A DNA stretch of 6,888 bases, taken from assembly GCA_016291475.1 (NCBI GenBank), contig JAEEXJ010000128.1:1-6888 (forward strand), written 5' to 3'. The first letter of the stretch is position 1; each line of letters begins with the position of its first letter. The position numbers and the translations under genes are program-made. Below the pieces are notes generated by a model. That model was given only the letters and a program-made list of their open reading frames with translations, was not told the origin of the DNA and searched no databases. Shown here one piece after another: positions 1 to 6,241 of the stretch. This DNA is from Lachnospiraceae bacterium. Its GTDB lineage: Bacteria; Bacillota_A; Clostridia; Lachnospirales; Lachnospiraceae.

Positions 1-54
1 ATTGGATACTTCTTAGCGGCCGTTTTAAACAGTACTTTTATAACAGTTAAGATC

Positions 55-1923
55 TTATGCATTTGCGATCACCCCGCTTTCTCCGCCATCAGGGTTTTCG
101 CGGTAATACTGCGCCTGGGTGTTGAACATACCGGCATATTTTCCGCTTGCTGCCATCAACTCATCATGACTTCCATATTCGACAAGATGACCGTCTTCAA
201 ACATTGCGATACAGTCACAGAATCTGGTGGATGCAAGTCTGTGAGAAATATAAACCGCGGACTTATCACCTATCATTTCATCAAAGCTCTCATATAATGC
301 CTGCTCAGCGATCGCATCCAGTGCAGATGTGGGCTCATCAAGGACTATGATCTTGGCATCCTTATAGAGTGCCTTCGCCAGTGCAAGCTTTTGTTTCTCA
401 CCTCCGGACAGATCCACCCCGTCATCTTCAACGAACTTGGTAAGGGGAGTCTCGATACCTTTTGTCAGAGAAGCGATGCGTTCTTCAAGTCCTGCCTCAC
501 ATGCACACCTGCGTGCTTTCTCGATGTCCAGATCACCTGCTCTTTGCATCGATATATTTTCAGACATCAAAAAGGCAAATATCTCTACGCTCTGGAAAAC
601 CGGTGCAAAAAGCTTATAGTATTCCGAACGTTTGAATTTCCTGATATCCGTACCGTTTAAAGTGATATAACCTTCCGTCGGATCGTAAAGCCTCAGAAGT
701 AGCTTTATCATCGTAGTTTTACCGGCTCCGTTCAATCCCACCACGGCAAGCCTCTCACCGGGCCTGATCTTAAGATTCAAATGCGAAAGTGCTTCTTTAT
801 CCGATTTCAGATATTTATAGCTTACATTAACAAATTCGAATTCATAGGAATCCGTTTCGGGGATGGGAACAGTGTCCTCCTCTTCTTCGGTTTCATAATC
901 TATGAAAGAACGAAAATCGTCAGTTTGAAGACTTGCTCTTTTATAATCTCCAAACCTTTGCAGGAAATTTGTGAGGGATCCCGAAAAAGCAAATGAAAAA
1001 GACAAAAACATCGTAAAGTCACCTGCGGACATATCCTTGCCCACAACAGCCATAAAGAGCATGGCGAACACAAATATCTTTATTACGGTTCCGGCTACGC
1101 ATGAAACAAAGTTATAACGCAGCCAAAGACTGTGATGAAGATCATTCTTATCAATGAAAAATTTATTTACGTTTTCGAATTTCCCGATCAGATAATCGCT
1201 GAGCTTAAAAAGTCTTATATCCTTGGCAAAATCGCAGTCCTGAGTGATCCTTTCCATGTAATGACGACTTCTCCATGAGCCGGAAAGTTTATCCCAGACC
1301 TGCTCTTTATCGATTCTGATCAGGCGCCTGTAATAGATATACTGGATCACGGTAAGTATTATCAATGCTATGATGAGTCTCGGATCCAGAACAGTAACGG
1401 CTACAAATGTAACGATAACGGTAAGAGCGTTCTCGCCAAGCTGTACCATAAGTCTCATCATGCCTTCGGTACCATTATCATTGTCATTGACAGCCTGGCT
1501 GGCACGTTCGGCCACATCAAGTACATCGGGCCTTTCCAGTAACTCATACTTAAGATCAAGTACTTTCGAGATACGTTCCGTTATCAGATTCATACGCACG
1601 AAAATAAACCTGTACCACGCCTTGGAATTGTAGATTGAAATAAATAATCTCAGAAAAGCCGCAATAACAAAGGTGACCAGGACGAGCTTTATCAGATCGC
1701 TCTCACCGGATACGCCATTATCTGCCTGTATGATATCAATTACGTATTTTCCGAAAACTCCCCAGAAATAAGGGAAGACCGATCTGGCCATAAGGCCAAA
1801 CACCATCAGAAATAAAACAGAAGGCTGATACTCAGCCATTTTACGAATGATATAGCATGTATTGCTCCACATGCCATATTCCTTGTGCAAAGGATTATCT
1901 TTGCTCTCCTTATAGTCGGACAT
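55..1923 (-). CDS. ABC transporter half-exporter, fused membrane and ATPase domains
   Basis: This encodes a 622-aa type I ABC exporter subunit, expected to work as a dimer in the cytoplasmic membrane and export an unknown substrate using ATP. The N-terminal half (about residues 30-330) carries hydrophobic segments near 33-56, 78-98, 165-200 and 275-320, as expected for the transmembrane domain. The ATPase domain (about 362-600) is intact: Walker A GLNGAGKTT at 396-404, Q-loop Gln444, signature LSGGE at 505-509, Walker B IIVLDE at 525-530, D-loop SALD at 533-536 and switch His561. There is no N-terminal C39 peptidase domain, so it is not a leader-cleaving bacteriocin exporter. The open frame can be extended 11 codons to a TTG at 1956, but AGGGAG at 1934-1939 lies 10 nt before the ATG at 1923, and the TTG has no such site. 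It follows a terminator and a TATAAT, so it probably forms its own unit. A partner half-transporter could lie beyond the left edge. The substrate cannot be told from sequence. Confidence 0.93.
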   Translation of the reverse strand: MSDYKESKDNPLHKEYGMWSNTCYIIRKMAEYQPSVLFLMVFGLMARSVFPYFWGVFGKYVIDIIQADNGVSGESDLIKLVLVTFVIAAFLRLFISIYNSKAWYRFIFVRMNLITERISKVLDLKYELLERPDVLDVAERASQAVNDNDNGTEGMMRLMVQLGENALTVIVTFVAVTVLDPRLIIALIILTVIQYIYYRRLIRIDKEQVWDKLSGSWRSRHYMERITQDCDFAKDIRLFKLSDYLIGKFENVNKFFIDKNDLHHSLWLRYNFVSCVAGTVIKIFVFAMLFMAVVGKDMSAGDFTMFLSFSFAFSGSLTNFLQRFGDYKRASLQTDDFRSFIDYETEEEEDTVPIPETDSYEFEFVNVSYKYLKSDKEALSHLNLKIRPGERLAVVGLNGAGKTTMIKLLLRLYDPTEGYITLNGTDIRKFKRSEYYKLFAPVFQSVEIFAFLMSENISMQRAGDLDIEKARRCACEAGLEERIASLTKGIETPLTKFVEDDGVDLSGGEKQKLALAKALYKDAKIIVLDEPTSALDAIAEQALYESFDEMIGDKSAVYISHRLASTRFCDCIAMFEDGHLVEYGSHDELMAASGKYAGMFNTQAQYYRENPDGGESGVIANA

Positions 1924-2005
1924 TTCTTTTGTACTCCCTAATACAATCCCTCGCAATATTCATCATATCATGAAGAGGAATCGTTTGGAAGAAAACACGC
2001 GAAAT

Positions 2006-2011
2006 ATTATA
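2006..2011 (-). promoter_or_regulatory. Candidate -10 element for the ABC transporter gene
   Basis: A perfect TATAAT on the minus strand lies 82 nt before the ATG at 1923 and about 10 nt beyond the T-tract of the preceding terminator. The bases at the expected -35 position fall inside the terminator arm and do not resemble TTGACA, so only the -10 hexamer supports the call. In AT-rich DNA such a hexamer can arise by chance. Confidence 0.35.
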
Positions 2012-2021
2012 GGAATACCGT

Positions 2022-2054
2022 AAAAAAATCGGGGTGTGATCATAACACCCCGAT
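2022..2054 (-). terminator. Intrinsic terminator after the GGDEF gene
   Basis: On the minus strand a perfect 10-bp stem (2045-2054 pairing with 2028-2037, ATCGGGGTGT/ACACCCCGAT) closes a 7-nt loop and runs directly into a T-tract (complement of A2022-A2028). It starts 11 nt past the stop codon of the GGDEF gene. No T-run follows the hairpin on the plus strand, so it is directional. It separates the GGDEF gene from the ABC transporter gene. Confidence 0.9.
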
Positions 2055-2065
2055 CGTTTCGAAAG

Positions 2066-4078
2066 CTAATTTAATGATTTCAATCTTTGTTTGTCTTCGT
2101 ACATCTCTTTGTCGGCCCGCTCAAAAATATCGGATACGAAGCGGTCGGTCTCGGGATTATATTCAGACATTCCGGCAGCCAATACAACTCTGTCTCCCGC
2201 ATTGTTATTCTCCATAACTACACCCTTCAATTTAGCCATAAGTTCCTGCCTTGATGAATAATCACTTCCTCTGAGGAAAACCAAAAACTCATCGCCGCCC
2301 ACTCTGAATACGGGACTGTGAACGAAAATATCGCATAACAGCCGTGCGGATGACTTTATATATTCATCTCCGGCAGCATGCCCTAATGTATCATTTATCT
2401 TCTTCAGATTATTGGCATCGCAGACTACCAGTGCAAATTCCAAATAGTCTATGCCATTGTCGATATTTCCCTGTACCGATTCTTCCAGTTCCTTGTATGC
2501 GGTCTTGTTCTTGATGCCGGTCAGTTCATCACGCCTTGCCAGTTCTTTCTCTGTTCTCAGAGCACTAAGCTGCTGCTTCTCTCTCTGAATCTCGGCGTCT
2601 ATATCCTCCACACCGATGATGATATGCTCTCCGTCGCTGGCCTTCCGTGCTGTCATCCTTGTATATCGAGGCTTTCCGTCGGCCATAAGACGGTAATCAA
2701 TACTGTGATCTTTATGAATCTCAAGTGAAGAGATCATATTGTCCTTATTCATATATTCCGACACAATATCAATATCAAGCTCATAAATAACATTCGGAAT
2801 ATTCGACAAAGCATCACCAAAGAAATCCTCTCCCGATTTACCGATCTGCAACTGACCGTAGATATTATTGGCAACATAGCCGATGTATGAAGAATTCGTC
2901 ATATCTACGTAATAGATCACATCGTAATTGGATGCCAGACTCTCAGCTATCTGGCCGAAGGTGATAGTCTTCTTTTGATTTTCTTTCTGGGCTTTTTCCG
3001 CATTAAGTTCATCTTCTATATCTTTTTCATAGAAGATAAGATACTGACTGCCATGATCACGCATTACGGTGAAAAGAAAGAATCTCGGCTCATCATTAAC
3101 GATAACCCTGTATTTGAAAGAAAACGAACGCTTTCCATCAATATTTTTCAGCATGGTTTCTTTATCGTAGAAGCTCTTTGCGTATTCCCGGTCCTCGGGA
3201 AAAACGCAGTCATCAATGCTCTCCATGGCTTCCTTAAAGAAATCCTTTCCCAATGCCTTGGCATTTATGGACTGATATTTCTGGCTTTTGGAAAATAACA
3301 GGTATTCTCCTGAATCTATTTCGATATAAAATATGGCCTCATAGTCTTCCGCCATAACGGATGCGATATGATCATGTATCTCATTCTGTTTCTTCTCACC
3401 GGACTGGACATTAGAATGAACCAGGCAAATACCGAACATAAGTCCCATTGCATAGGACGGGATAAATCCATTAAGGATCTGGAATATAAGAAACACCCCA
3501 AGAACAATACTTGTAACCGCAACAGCCTGATATCTGATCCTCTGGCCCCCGGTACTCTTATGAGCTACATACAGCATATAAACCGATATTACGGCATAGA
3601 ATGCAATCTGAAGGAGAAAAGAAACATTTCTGCCTGTTTCTCCGATATATTCATGAGCTTCATTATATGAAAACATGAAATGGAAGAACCTGTTGAGTAT
3701 CAGGCATATTACTCCCAGCCCGAACATGGTCCATACCCCATAGAGAAGTATCGCGGTCCGCAGACCGCCTTTATTAAGATAAGCCGCTATATACCGTGTC
3801 CAAGTCAGCATGGTCAATAGCATAAAAAAGAAATAAAAGACAGTAAGTGAGTAAATAATGGGGAAAAGAGCAGAGATTTCTTTGTGCTCATACAAAAGCC
3901 CCCAGGTCATATCCACTATAAAATAGAGAGTTGCAGCCAGAATAAAGTGGTTATAACGAACGGGTATCCGCCTCTTTACATCCTGATTCTTTTCGGAAAA
4001 TCCGTACTCCCTGAGTGATTCCCAATTTATGATCAGATTTATTATAAGCACAGATGCAGGAACCAATGAGTATATCAT
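2066..4078 (-). CDS. Membrane GGDEF protein: 7-TM, tandem PAS-like, diguanylate cyclase
   Basis: This encodes a 670-aa membrane signalling protein predicted to make cyclic di-GMP from two GTP. About seven hydrophobic segments (near 3-19, 44-63, 69-93, 108-128, 151-172, 183-203 and 205-221) precede two related PAS-like domains (about 238-356 and 374-498). These align with each other (EDYEAIFYIEIDSGEYLLF with SNYDVIYYVDMTNSSYIGY). A short helical linker leads to a C-terminal GGDEF domain (about 512-668). Cyclase hallmarks are present: RRDELTGIKN at 515-524, CDANNLKKIND at 553-563, GHAAGD at 566-571, and the active-site GGDEF at 594-598. The usual inhibitory RxxD at 585-588 reads FVHS, so the I-site is missing. 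The frame extends to a GTG at 4120, but AGGGGG at 4089-4094 stands 10 nt before the ATG at 4078, which also places the first membrane helix at the N-terminus. Terminators bracket the gene. The stimulus sensed by the membrane or PAS-like part is unknown. Confidence 0.92.
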   Translation of the reverse strand: MIYSLVPASVLIINLIINWESLREYGFSEKNQDVKRRIPVRYNHFILAATLYFIVDMTWGLLYEHKEISALFPIIYSLTVFYFFFMLLTMLTWTRYIAAYLNKGGLRTAILLYGVWTMFGLGVICLILNRFFHFMFSYNEAHEYIGETGRNVSFLLQIAFYAVISVYMLYVAHKSTGGQRIRYQAVAVTSIVLGVFLIFQILNGFIPSYAMGLMFGICLVHSNVQSGEKKQNEIHDHIASVMAEDYEAIFYIEIDSGEYLLFSKSQKYQSINAKALGKDFFKEAMESIDDCVFPEDREYAKSFYDKETMLKNIDGKRSFSFKYRVIVNDEPRFFLFTVMRDHGSQYLIFYEKDIEDELNAEKAQKENQKKTITFGQIAESLASNYDVIYYVDMTNSSYIGYVANNIYGQLQIGKSGEDFFGDALSNIPNVIYELDIDIVSEYMNKDNMISSLEIHKDHSIDYRLMADGKPRYTRMTARKASDGEHIIIGVEDIDAEIQREKQQLSALRTEKELARRDELTGIKNKTAYKELEESVQGNIDNGIDYLEFALVVCDANNLKKINDTLGHAAGDEYIKSSARLLCDIFVHSPVFRVGGDEFLVFLRGSDYSSRQELMAKLKGVVMENNNAGDRVVLAAGMSEYNPETDRFVSDIFERADKEMYEDKQRLKSLN

Positions 4079-4143
4079 TCGAGTTAATCCCCCTACACGT
4101 ATTCTCTGTAAGAAATACACGTCCTCGCATTTTTATAGTAGTC

Positions 4144-4149
4144 ATTATA
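4144..4149 (-). promoter_or_regulatory. Candidate -10 element for the GGDEF gene
   Basis: A perfect TATAAT on the minus strand lies 65 nt before the ATG at 4078 and 23 nt beyond the T-tract of the preceding terminator. It sits within a short inverted repeat, GTAGT-N6-ACTAC (plus strand 4139-4154). No convincing -35 hexamer is found 16-18 nt upstream, so the call rests on the -10 and on its position just after a terminator. Confidence 0.4.
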
Positions 4150-4172
4150 CTACATATGGTTTCCCTCGGCAT

Positions 4173-4217
4173 AAAAAAATTAGAAGCCCCGCAACATACT
4201 CGCATGTGCGGAGCTTC
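4173..4217 (-). terminator. Intrinsic terminator closing the small-protein/radical SAM operon
   Basis: On the minus strand an 11-bp stem with one G-U wobble (4207-4217 pairing with 4183-4193) closes a 13-nt loop. Three bases later comes a run of seven T (complement of A4173-A4179). It begins 29 nt after the stop of the radical SAM gene. The plus-strand flank after the hairpin has no T-run, so it acts on minus-strand transcripts. It marks the 3' end of the three-gene operon and separates it from the GGDEF gene. Confidence 0.9.
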
Positions 4218-4246
4218 ATAAATAACAACTCTTTAATAACTACCTC

Positions 4247-5308
4247 TCAGCCGAATTCCGAGGCAAATCTTACGGGATCCATATTATAAAGCTCTTCTCC
4301 GAGAGCATCGCTTATCTCAATAAGCATTCGTTCGTATGTACACTGGAGAGGTGAAATCTCATTCTCATTACCGGTGTTCATCCTGTTGGCACATCCGCAG
4401 GAATTGGTACACCTTTTGACGAGATCACAGCCCACGCAGGTTGCCGGTGTTGCAGATCTTTTTGCAATTTCAATTACTTTATCTTCATTGATACCGTCAA
4501 ATACATTTCCAAGCAGATAATCGGGATCTCCGATAAATGACGTACAGGGATATAACTCTCCGGCAGGTGTTACGGGCGTCTGTCTTACTCCCAAGTGGCA
4601 CTTTTCTGCGGGATTCTTATCCCTGATGCATTCCCCAATCTTGGAATATACGGGACCAACGAATATCTTGTCGCCCTTAATGAATAATTCTTTGATATAT
4701 TCGCAGGTCTTTTCCAGCTGCTCTCTTAACAGTTCAAGATCTTCATCCTTCCAGGTGACCTTTTTGCCGTAAGCAATGACCATGGAAATATGCTTAAATC
4801 CAAGCTCATGAAGATATCTTACGGACTCCGCATAATAGGGAACTGCCTGAGGAGCGATGGTCGCAAGTGCGGTCGCATTAGGCATGTATTTAAGAAGCAG
4901 CTTAGCCTTCTCTTCCACAACGGATAAAGTCGGCCTGCCACCCACAAATACCCTGCATACATCCTGCGCCGTTCCGTCAAAAGAAAGACCTATTCCCATT
5001 TTCGCCTTTACTGCACGCTCAAGGAATTCCTCATCAAGAAGCGACCCGTTGGTAGTCATCTTACAGTCAAATCTCATACCGGTCTGAAGCGATTTTTTTT
5101 CACAGTAATCCAGAGCCTTATAGATAAGGTCTTTTTTCAACAGCGGTTCTCCGCCGAAAAAACATAATCCCGCTCTCAGCCCTTTTGAGAAAGCAAGGTC
5201 ACATACCTTGTAAAGCACTTCTTCGGACATATCTTTAGGACATTTCTCGCGAAGACAATAGGCACAGTCCATATTGCAGTTTTCGGTAAGATGTAATGTA
5301 AGATTCAT
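4247..5308 (-). CDS. Radical SAM/SPASM enzyme, putative peptide or protein maturase
   Basis: This encodes a 353-aa radical SAM enzyme of the SPASM type. The family cleaves S-adenosylmethionine at a [4Fe-4S] cluster and uses the radical to modify peptides or proteins. The cluster motif CxxxCxxC is at Cys11, Cys15 and Cys18, and the SAM-binding GGEP motif is at 52-55. The C-terminal SPASM domain fits the canonical spacing: Cys237-x12-Gly250-x4-Cys255, then Cys291-x2-Cys294-x5-Cys300-x3-Cys304, then Cys323, enough for two auxiliary [4Fe-4S] clusters. Cys306 is an extra cysteine. The radical SAM core starts almost at residue 1 and the protein ends soon after SPASM, so no separate RiPP recognition element domain is visible. 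The gene follows two small paralogous genes with a 32-nt gap and no terminator, which suggests that they encode its substrates. The start is the ATG at 5308, preceded only by a weak GGGTAGAG (5316-5323). A sulfatase-maturase-type activity is an alternative, but no sulfatase is in the window. Confidence 0.93.
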   Translation of the reverse strand: MNLTLHLTENCNMDCAYCLREKCPKDMSEEVLYKVCDLAFSKGLRAGLCFFGGEPLLKKDLIYKALDYCEKKSLQTGMRFDCKMTTNGSLLDEEFLERAVKAKMGIGLSFDGTAQDVCRVFVGGRPTLSVVEEKAKLLLKYMPNATALATIAPQAVPYYAESVRYLHELGFKHISMVIAYGKKVTWKDEDLELLREQLEKTCEYIKELFIKGDKIFVGPVYSKIGECIRDKNPAEKCHLGVRQTPVTPAGELYPCTSFIGDPDYLLGNVFDGINEDKVIEIAKRSATPATCVGCDLVKRCTNSCGCANRMNTGNENEISPLQCTYERMLIEISDALGEELYNMDPVRFASEFG

Positions 5309-5315
5309 ATTTTGA

Positions 5316-5323
5316 CTCTACCC
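5316..5323 (-). promoter_or_regulatory. Weak ribosome binding site of the radical SAM gene
   Basis: GGGTAGAG lies 7 nt before the ATG at 5308 and matches the anti-Shine-Dalgarno sequence poorly compared with the AGGAGG-type sites of the two upstream small genes. This would give less enzyme than substrate from one transcript, an inference common to substrate/enzyme operons. Confidence 0.45.
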
Positions 5324-5340
5324 GGTCCCTTTCAGCTTAA

Positions 5341-5742
5341 TCAGGGCTCTTCTATAGGAGCACCGCCCTCAAGAACAAGATCGGGCTCATAATATGCACT
5401 GGCATCCTGGTCTTCGGATTCATCGGTATCTGTGACATCGTCCTCATCTTCGTTATCATCAACCAAATACTCGGGCACATCCCCGGCAAGCTCAACTACA
5501 TCGTCAGGCTCAGTATACATAACAAGTCCGCCATCATAATCGATCACATTATTATTAGGCGCTGCTACGGATACATCTCCCGAAAGCTCAACTTCCCTTT
5601 CACTCGGACTCATATTAAGAACCGTTGCTCCTTCAAGATCGGGGCCTGCTCCGCATCCGCTTACCGTTACCGCAACCATAGCTGTAGCAACTGCTACCGC
5701 ATAATTGGGTTTCTTATATCCTTCTGCTTTTATAATCATCAT
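5341..5742 (-). CDS. Small acidic protein B: putative radical-SAM substrate with lipoprotein-type signal
   Basis: I do not recognise a named family. The protein is 133 aa. Residues 5-19 (KAEGYKKPNYAVAVA) are identical to those of the upstream paralogue. A hydrophobic stretch (about 14-27) leads to a lipobox-like VSGC with Cys30, which fits a signal peptidase II site. The rest is very acidic: about 32 Asp/Glu in 103 residues against one Arg. A short motif recurs: EVELSGDV (50-57), VVELAGDV (82-89) and LVLEGGA (122-128), with a looser copy at 66-72 (VIDYDGG). Tyr and Glu-Pro lie nearby (MYTEP at 75-79, AYYEP at 116-120), and the protein ends in EEP. The frame is open upstream to 5793, overlapping the previous gene, but GGGAGG at 5751-5756 is 8 nt before the ATG at 5742, and this start aligns residue-for-residue with the paralogue. 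It lies 32 nt before the radical SAM gene. It could be a RiPP precursor, a modified lipoprotein, or simply a lipoprotein. The chemistry is unknown. Confidence 0.8.
   Translation of the reverse strand: MMIIKAEGYKKPNYAVAVATAMVAVTVSGCGAGPDLEGATVLNMSPSEREVELSGDVSVAAPNNNVIDYDGGLVMYTEPDDVVELAGDVPEYLVDDNEDEDDVTDTDESEDQDASAYYEPDLVLEGGAPIEEP
5693..5731 (-). repeat. 39-bp exact repeat, copy in small gene B
   Basis: These 39 bases are identical to 6099-6137 in the paralogous gene, at a constant offset of 406 bp. They encode the shared residues KAEGYKKPNYAV and their flanks. Third-codon positions are identical too, while the sequence outside diverges quickly, apart from partial similarity toward the lipobox. 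Confidence 0.95.
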
Positions 5743-5750
5743 AATATCTT

Positions 5751-5756
5751 CCTCCC
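5751..5756 (-). promoter_or_regulatory. Ribosome binding site that fixes the start of small protein B
   Basis: GGGAGG on the minus strand lies 8 nt before the ATG at 5742. The spacing matches that of the paralogue's site. It favours 5742 over the adjacent ATG at 5739 and over the upstream in-frame start at 5793, which would overlap the preceding gene by 20 nt and break the N-terminal alignment. Confidence 0.8.
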
Positions 5757-5773
5757 GGTATGCCAAATCCGTC

Positions 5774-6148
5774 TCAAGGTTCATAAACTTCAACAGATCC
5801 CGAAAGCATAAGATCGTCGTCTATAGGCTCACAATATACTTCGGATTCCCCGTCCTCGATTTCTCCGGTCTCTTCAGTGACATCTTCGTCGCCGGAGTCA
5901 TCTATATCGACTTCTTCATCCACATAAGGAGTAACATAACCGTCAAGCTCGATTACATCATTCACAGGTTCTGCAACCTCACCCGCTATCACCACCTGCT
6001 GCTCTTCGGGAGGAATAGCAAGCGTTGCTTCACCTTCAAGCCGGGGGCCGGGACCTCCGCATCCCCCTACGGTAATTATGGTCATAGCCGCTGCAACCGC
6101 TACCGCATAATTGGGTTTCTTATATCCTTCTGCTTTTGTAATCTTCAT
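5774..6148 (-). CDS. Small acidic protein A: putative radical-SAM substrate with lipoprotein-type signal
   Basis: This 124-aa protein belongs to no named family I recognise. It is a paralogue of the next gene: over the first 30 residues the two align without gaps, with 23 identities, and both have Cys at position 30. The order is a basic start with KAEGYKKPNYAVAVA (5-19), a hydrophobic core to about residue 28, lipobox-like VGGC (27-30), and a Gly/Pro-rich stretch with RLEG (36-39). Then follows an acidic body with about 31 Asp/Glu in 94 residues and one Arg. Motif copies are QVVIAGEV (51-58), DVIELDGYV (64-72) and DLMLSGSV (112-119), with Tyr-Pro or Glu-Pro near them, and the C-terminus is VEVYEP. 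A second Cys is at 106 (VYCEP). AGGAGG (6157-6162) lies 8 nt before the ATG at 6148. It is the first gene of the operon, downstream of a terminator. Its role as a radical SAM substrate is inferred from operon position, paralogy and small size. Confidence 0.8.
   Translation of the reverse strand: MKITKAEGYKKPNYAVAVAAAMTIITVGGCGGPGPRLEGEATLAIPPEEQQVVIAGEVAEPVNDVIELDGYVTPYVDEEVDIDDSGDEDVTEETGEIEDGESEVYCEPIDDDLMLSGSVEVYEP
6099..6137 (-). repeat. 39-bp exact repeat, copy in small gene A
   Basis: This is the partner of 5693-5731. The two copies mark the part of the duplicated genes that has stayed unchanged and encode most of the conserved N-terminal region. Confidence 0.95.
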
Positions 6149-6156
6149 AATTTTTC

Positions 6157-6162
6157 CCTCCT
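6157..6162 (-). promoter_or_regulatory. Strong ribosome binding site of small protein A
   Basis: A perfect AGGAGG, part of AAGGAGGG (6156-6163), lies 8 nt before the ATG at 6148. It is the strongest such site in the window and suggests high production of this small protein. Confidence 0.85.
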
Positions 6163-6224
6163 TTTGGGTCTCTTACCCTAATTGACGGCATAAATTCATC
6201 AAAGGTCACATTTTTTTCAATTTT

Positions 6225-6230
6225 ATCATA
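6225..6230 (-). promoter_or_regulatory. Candidate -10 element for the small-protein/radical SAM operon
   Basis: TATGAT on the minus strand, within TATGATAAAAT, lies 76 nt before the first ATG of the operon and about 11 nt beyond the upstream terminator T-tract. A convincing -35 is not seen at 16-18 nt, since that stretch is the terminator arm. The region 6164-6241 is AT-rich and otherwise featureless. A promoter is needed here because a strong terminator precedes the operon, but its exact position is uncertain. Confidence 0.35.
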
Positions 6231-6241
6231 TTTTTTCGCAC

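Noticed and set aside
1..54. A terminator or gene start downstream of the ABC transporter gene
   Set aside because: The AACAGT direct repeat and the AAGATCTT palindrome were noticed, but no stem with a T-run and no coding start can be supported in so short a stretch.
55..1923. ABC exporter as the dedicated secretion system of the radical SAM/peptide operon
   Set aside because: It lies beyond two terminators and the GGDEF gene, has no C39 peptidase domain, and the small proteins carry a Sec/lipoprotein-type signal. Proximity alone does not support the link.
4079..4120. N-terminal extension of the GGDEF protein to a GTG at 4120
   Set aside because: The extension contains the AGGGGG ribosome binding site for the ATG at 4078 and has no good site of its own.
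5743..5793. N-terminal extension of small protein B to 5793
   Set aside because: It overlaps the stop of the upstream gene, contains the GGGAGG site of the internal ATG, and has no counterpart in the paralogue.
5650..6067. Double-glycine leader cleavage site at the VGGC / VSGC region
   Set aside because: Protein A has Gly-Gly before Cys30 but protein B has Ser-Gly, and the LSxxEL-type leader pattern is absent. A lipobox explains the conserved Cys better.
5705..6181. Plus-strand open frame of 158 aa opposite the two small genes
   Set aside because: It is the complement of the two acidic genes, has no ribosome binding site, and would encode a sequence without recognisable domains. The same holds for the other plus-strand frames opposite the ABC, GGDEF, radical SAM and DUF6273 genes.
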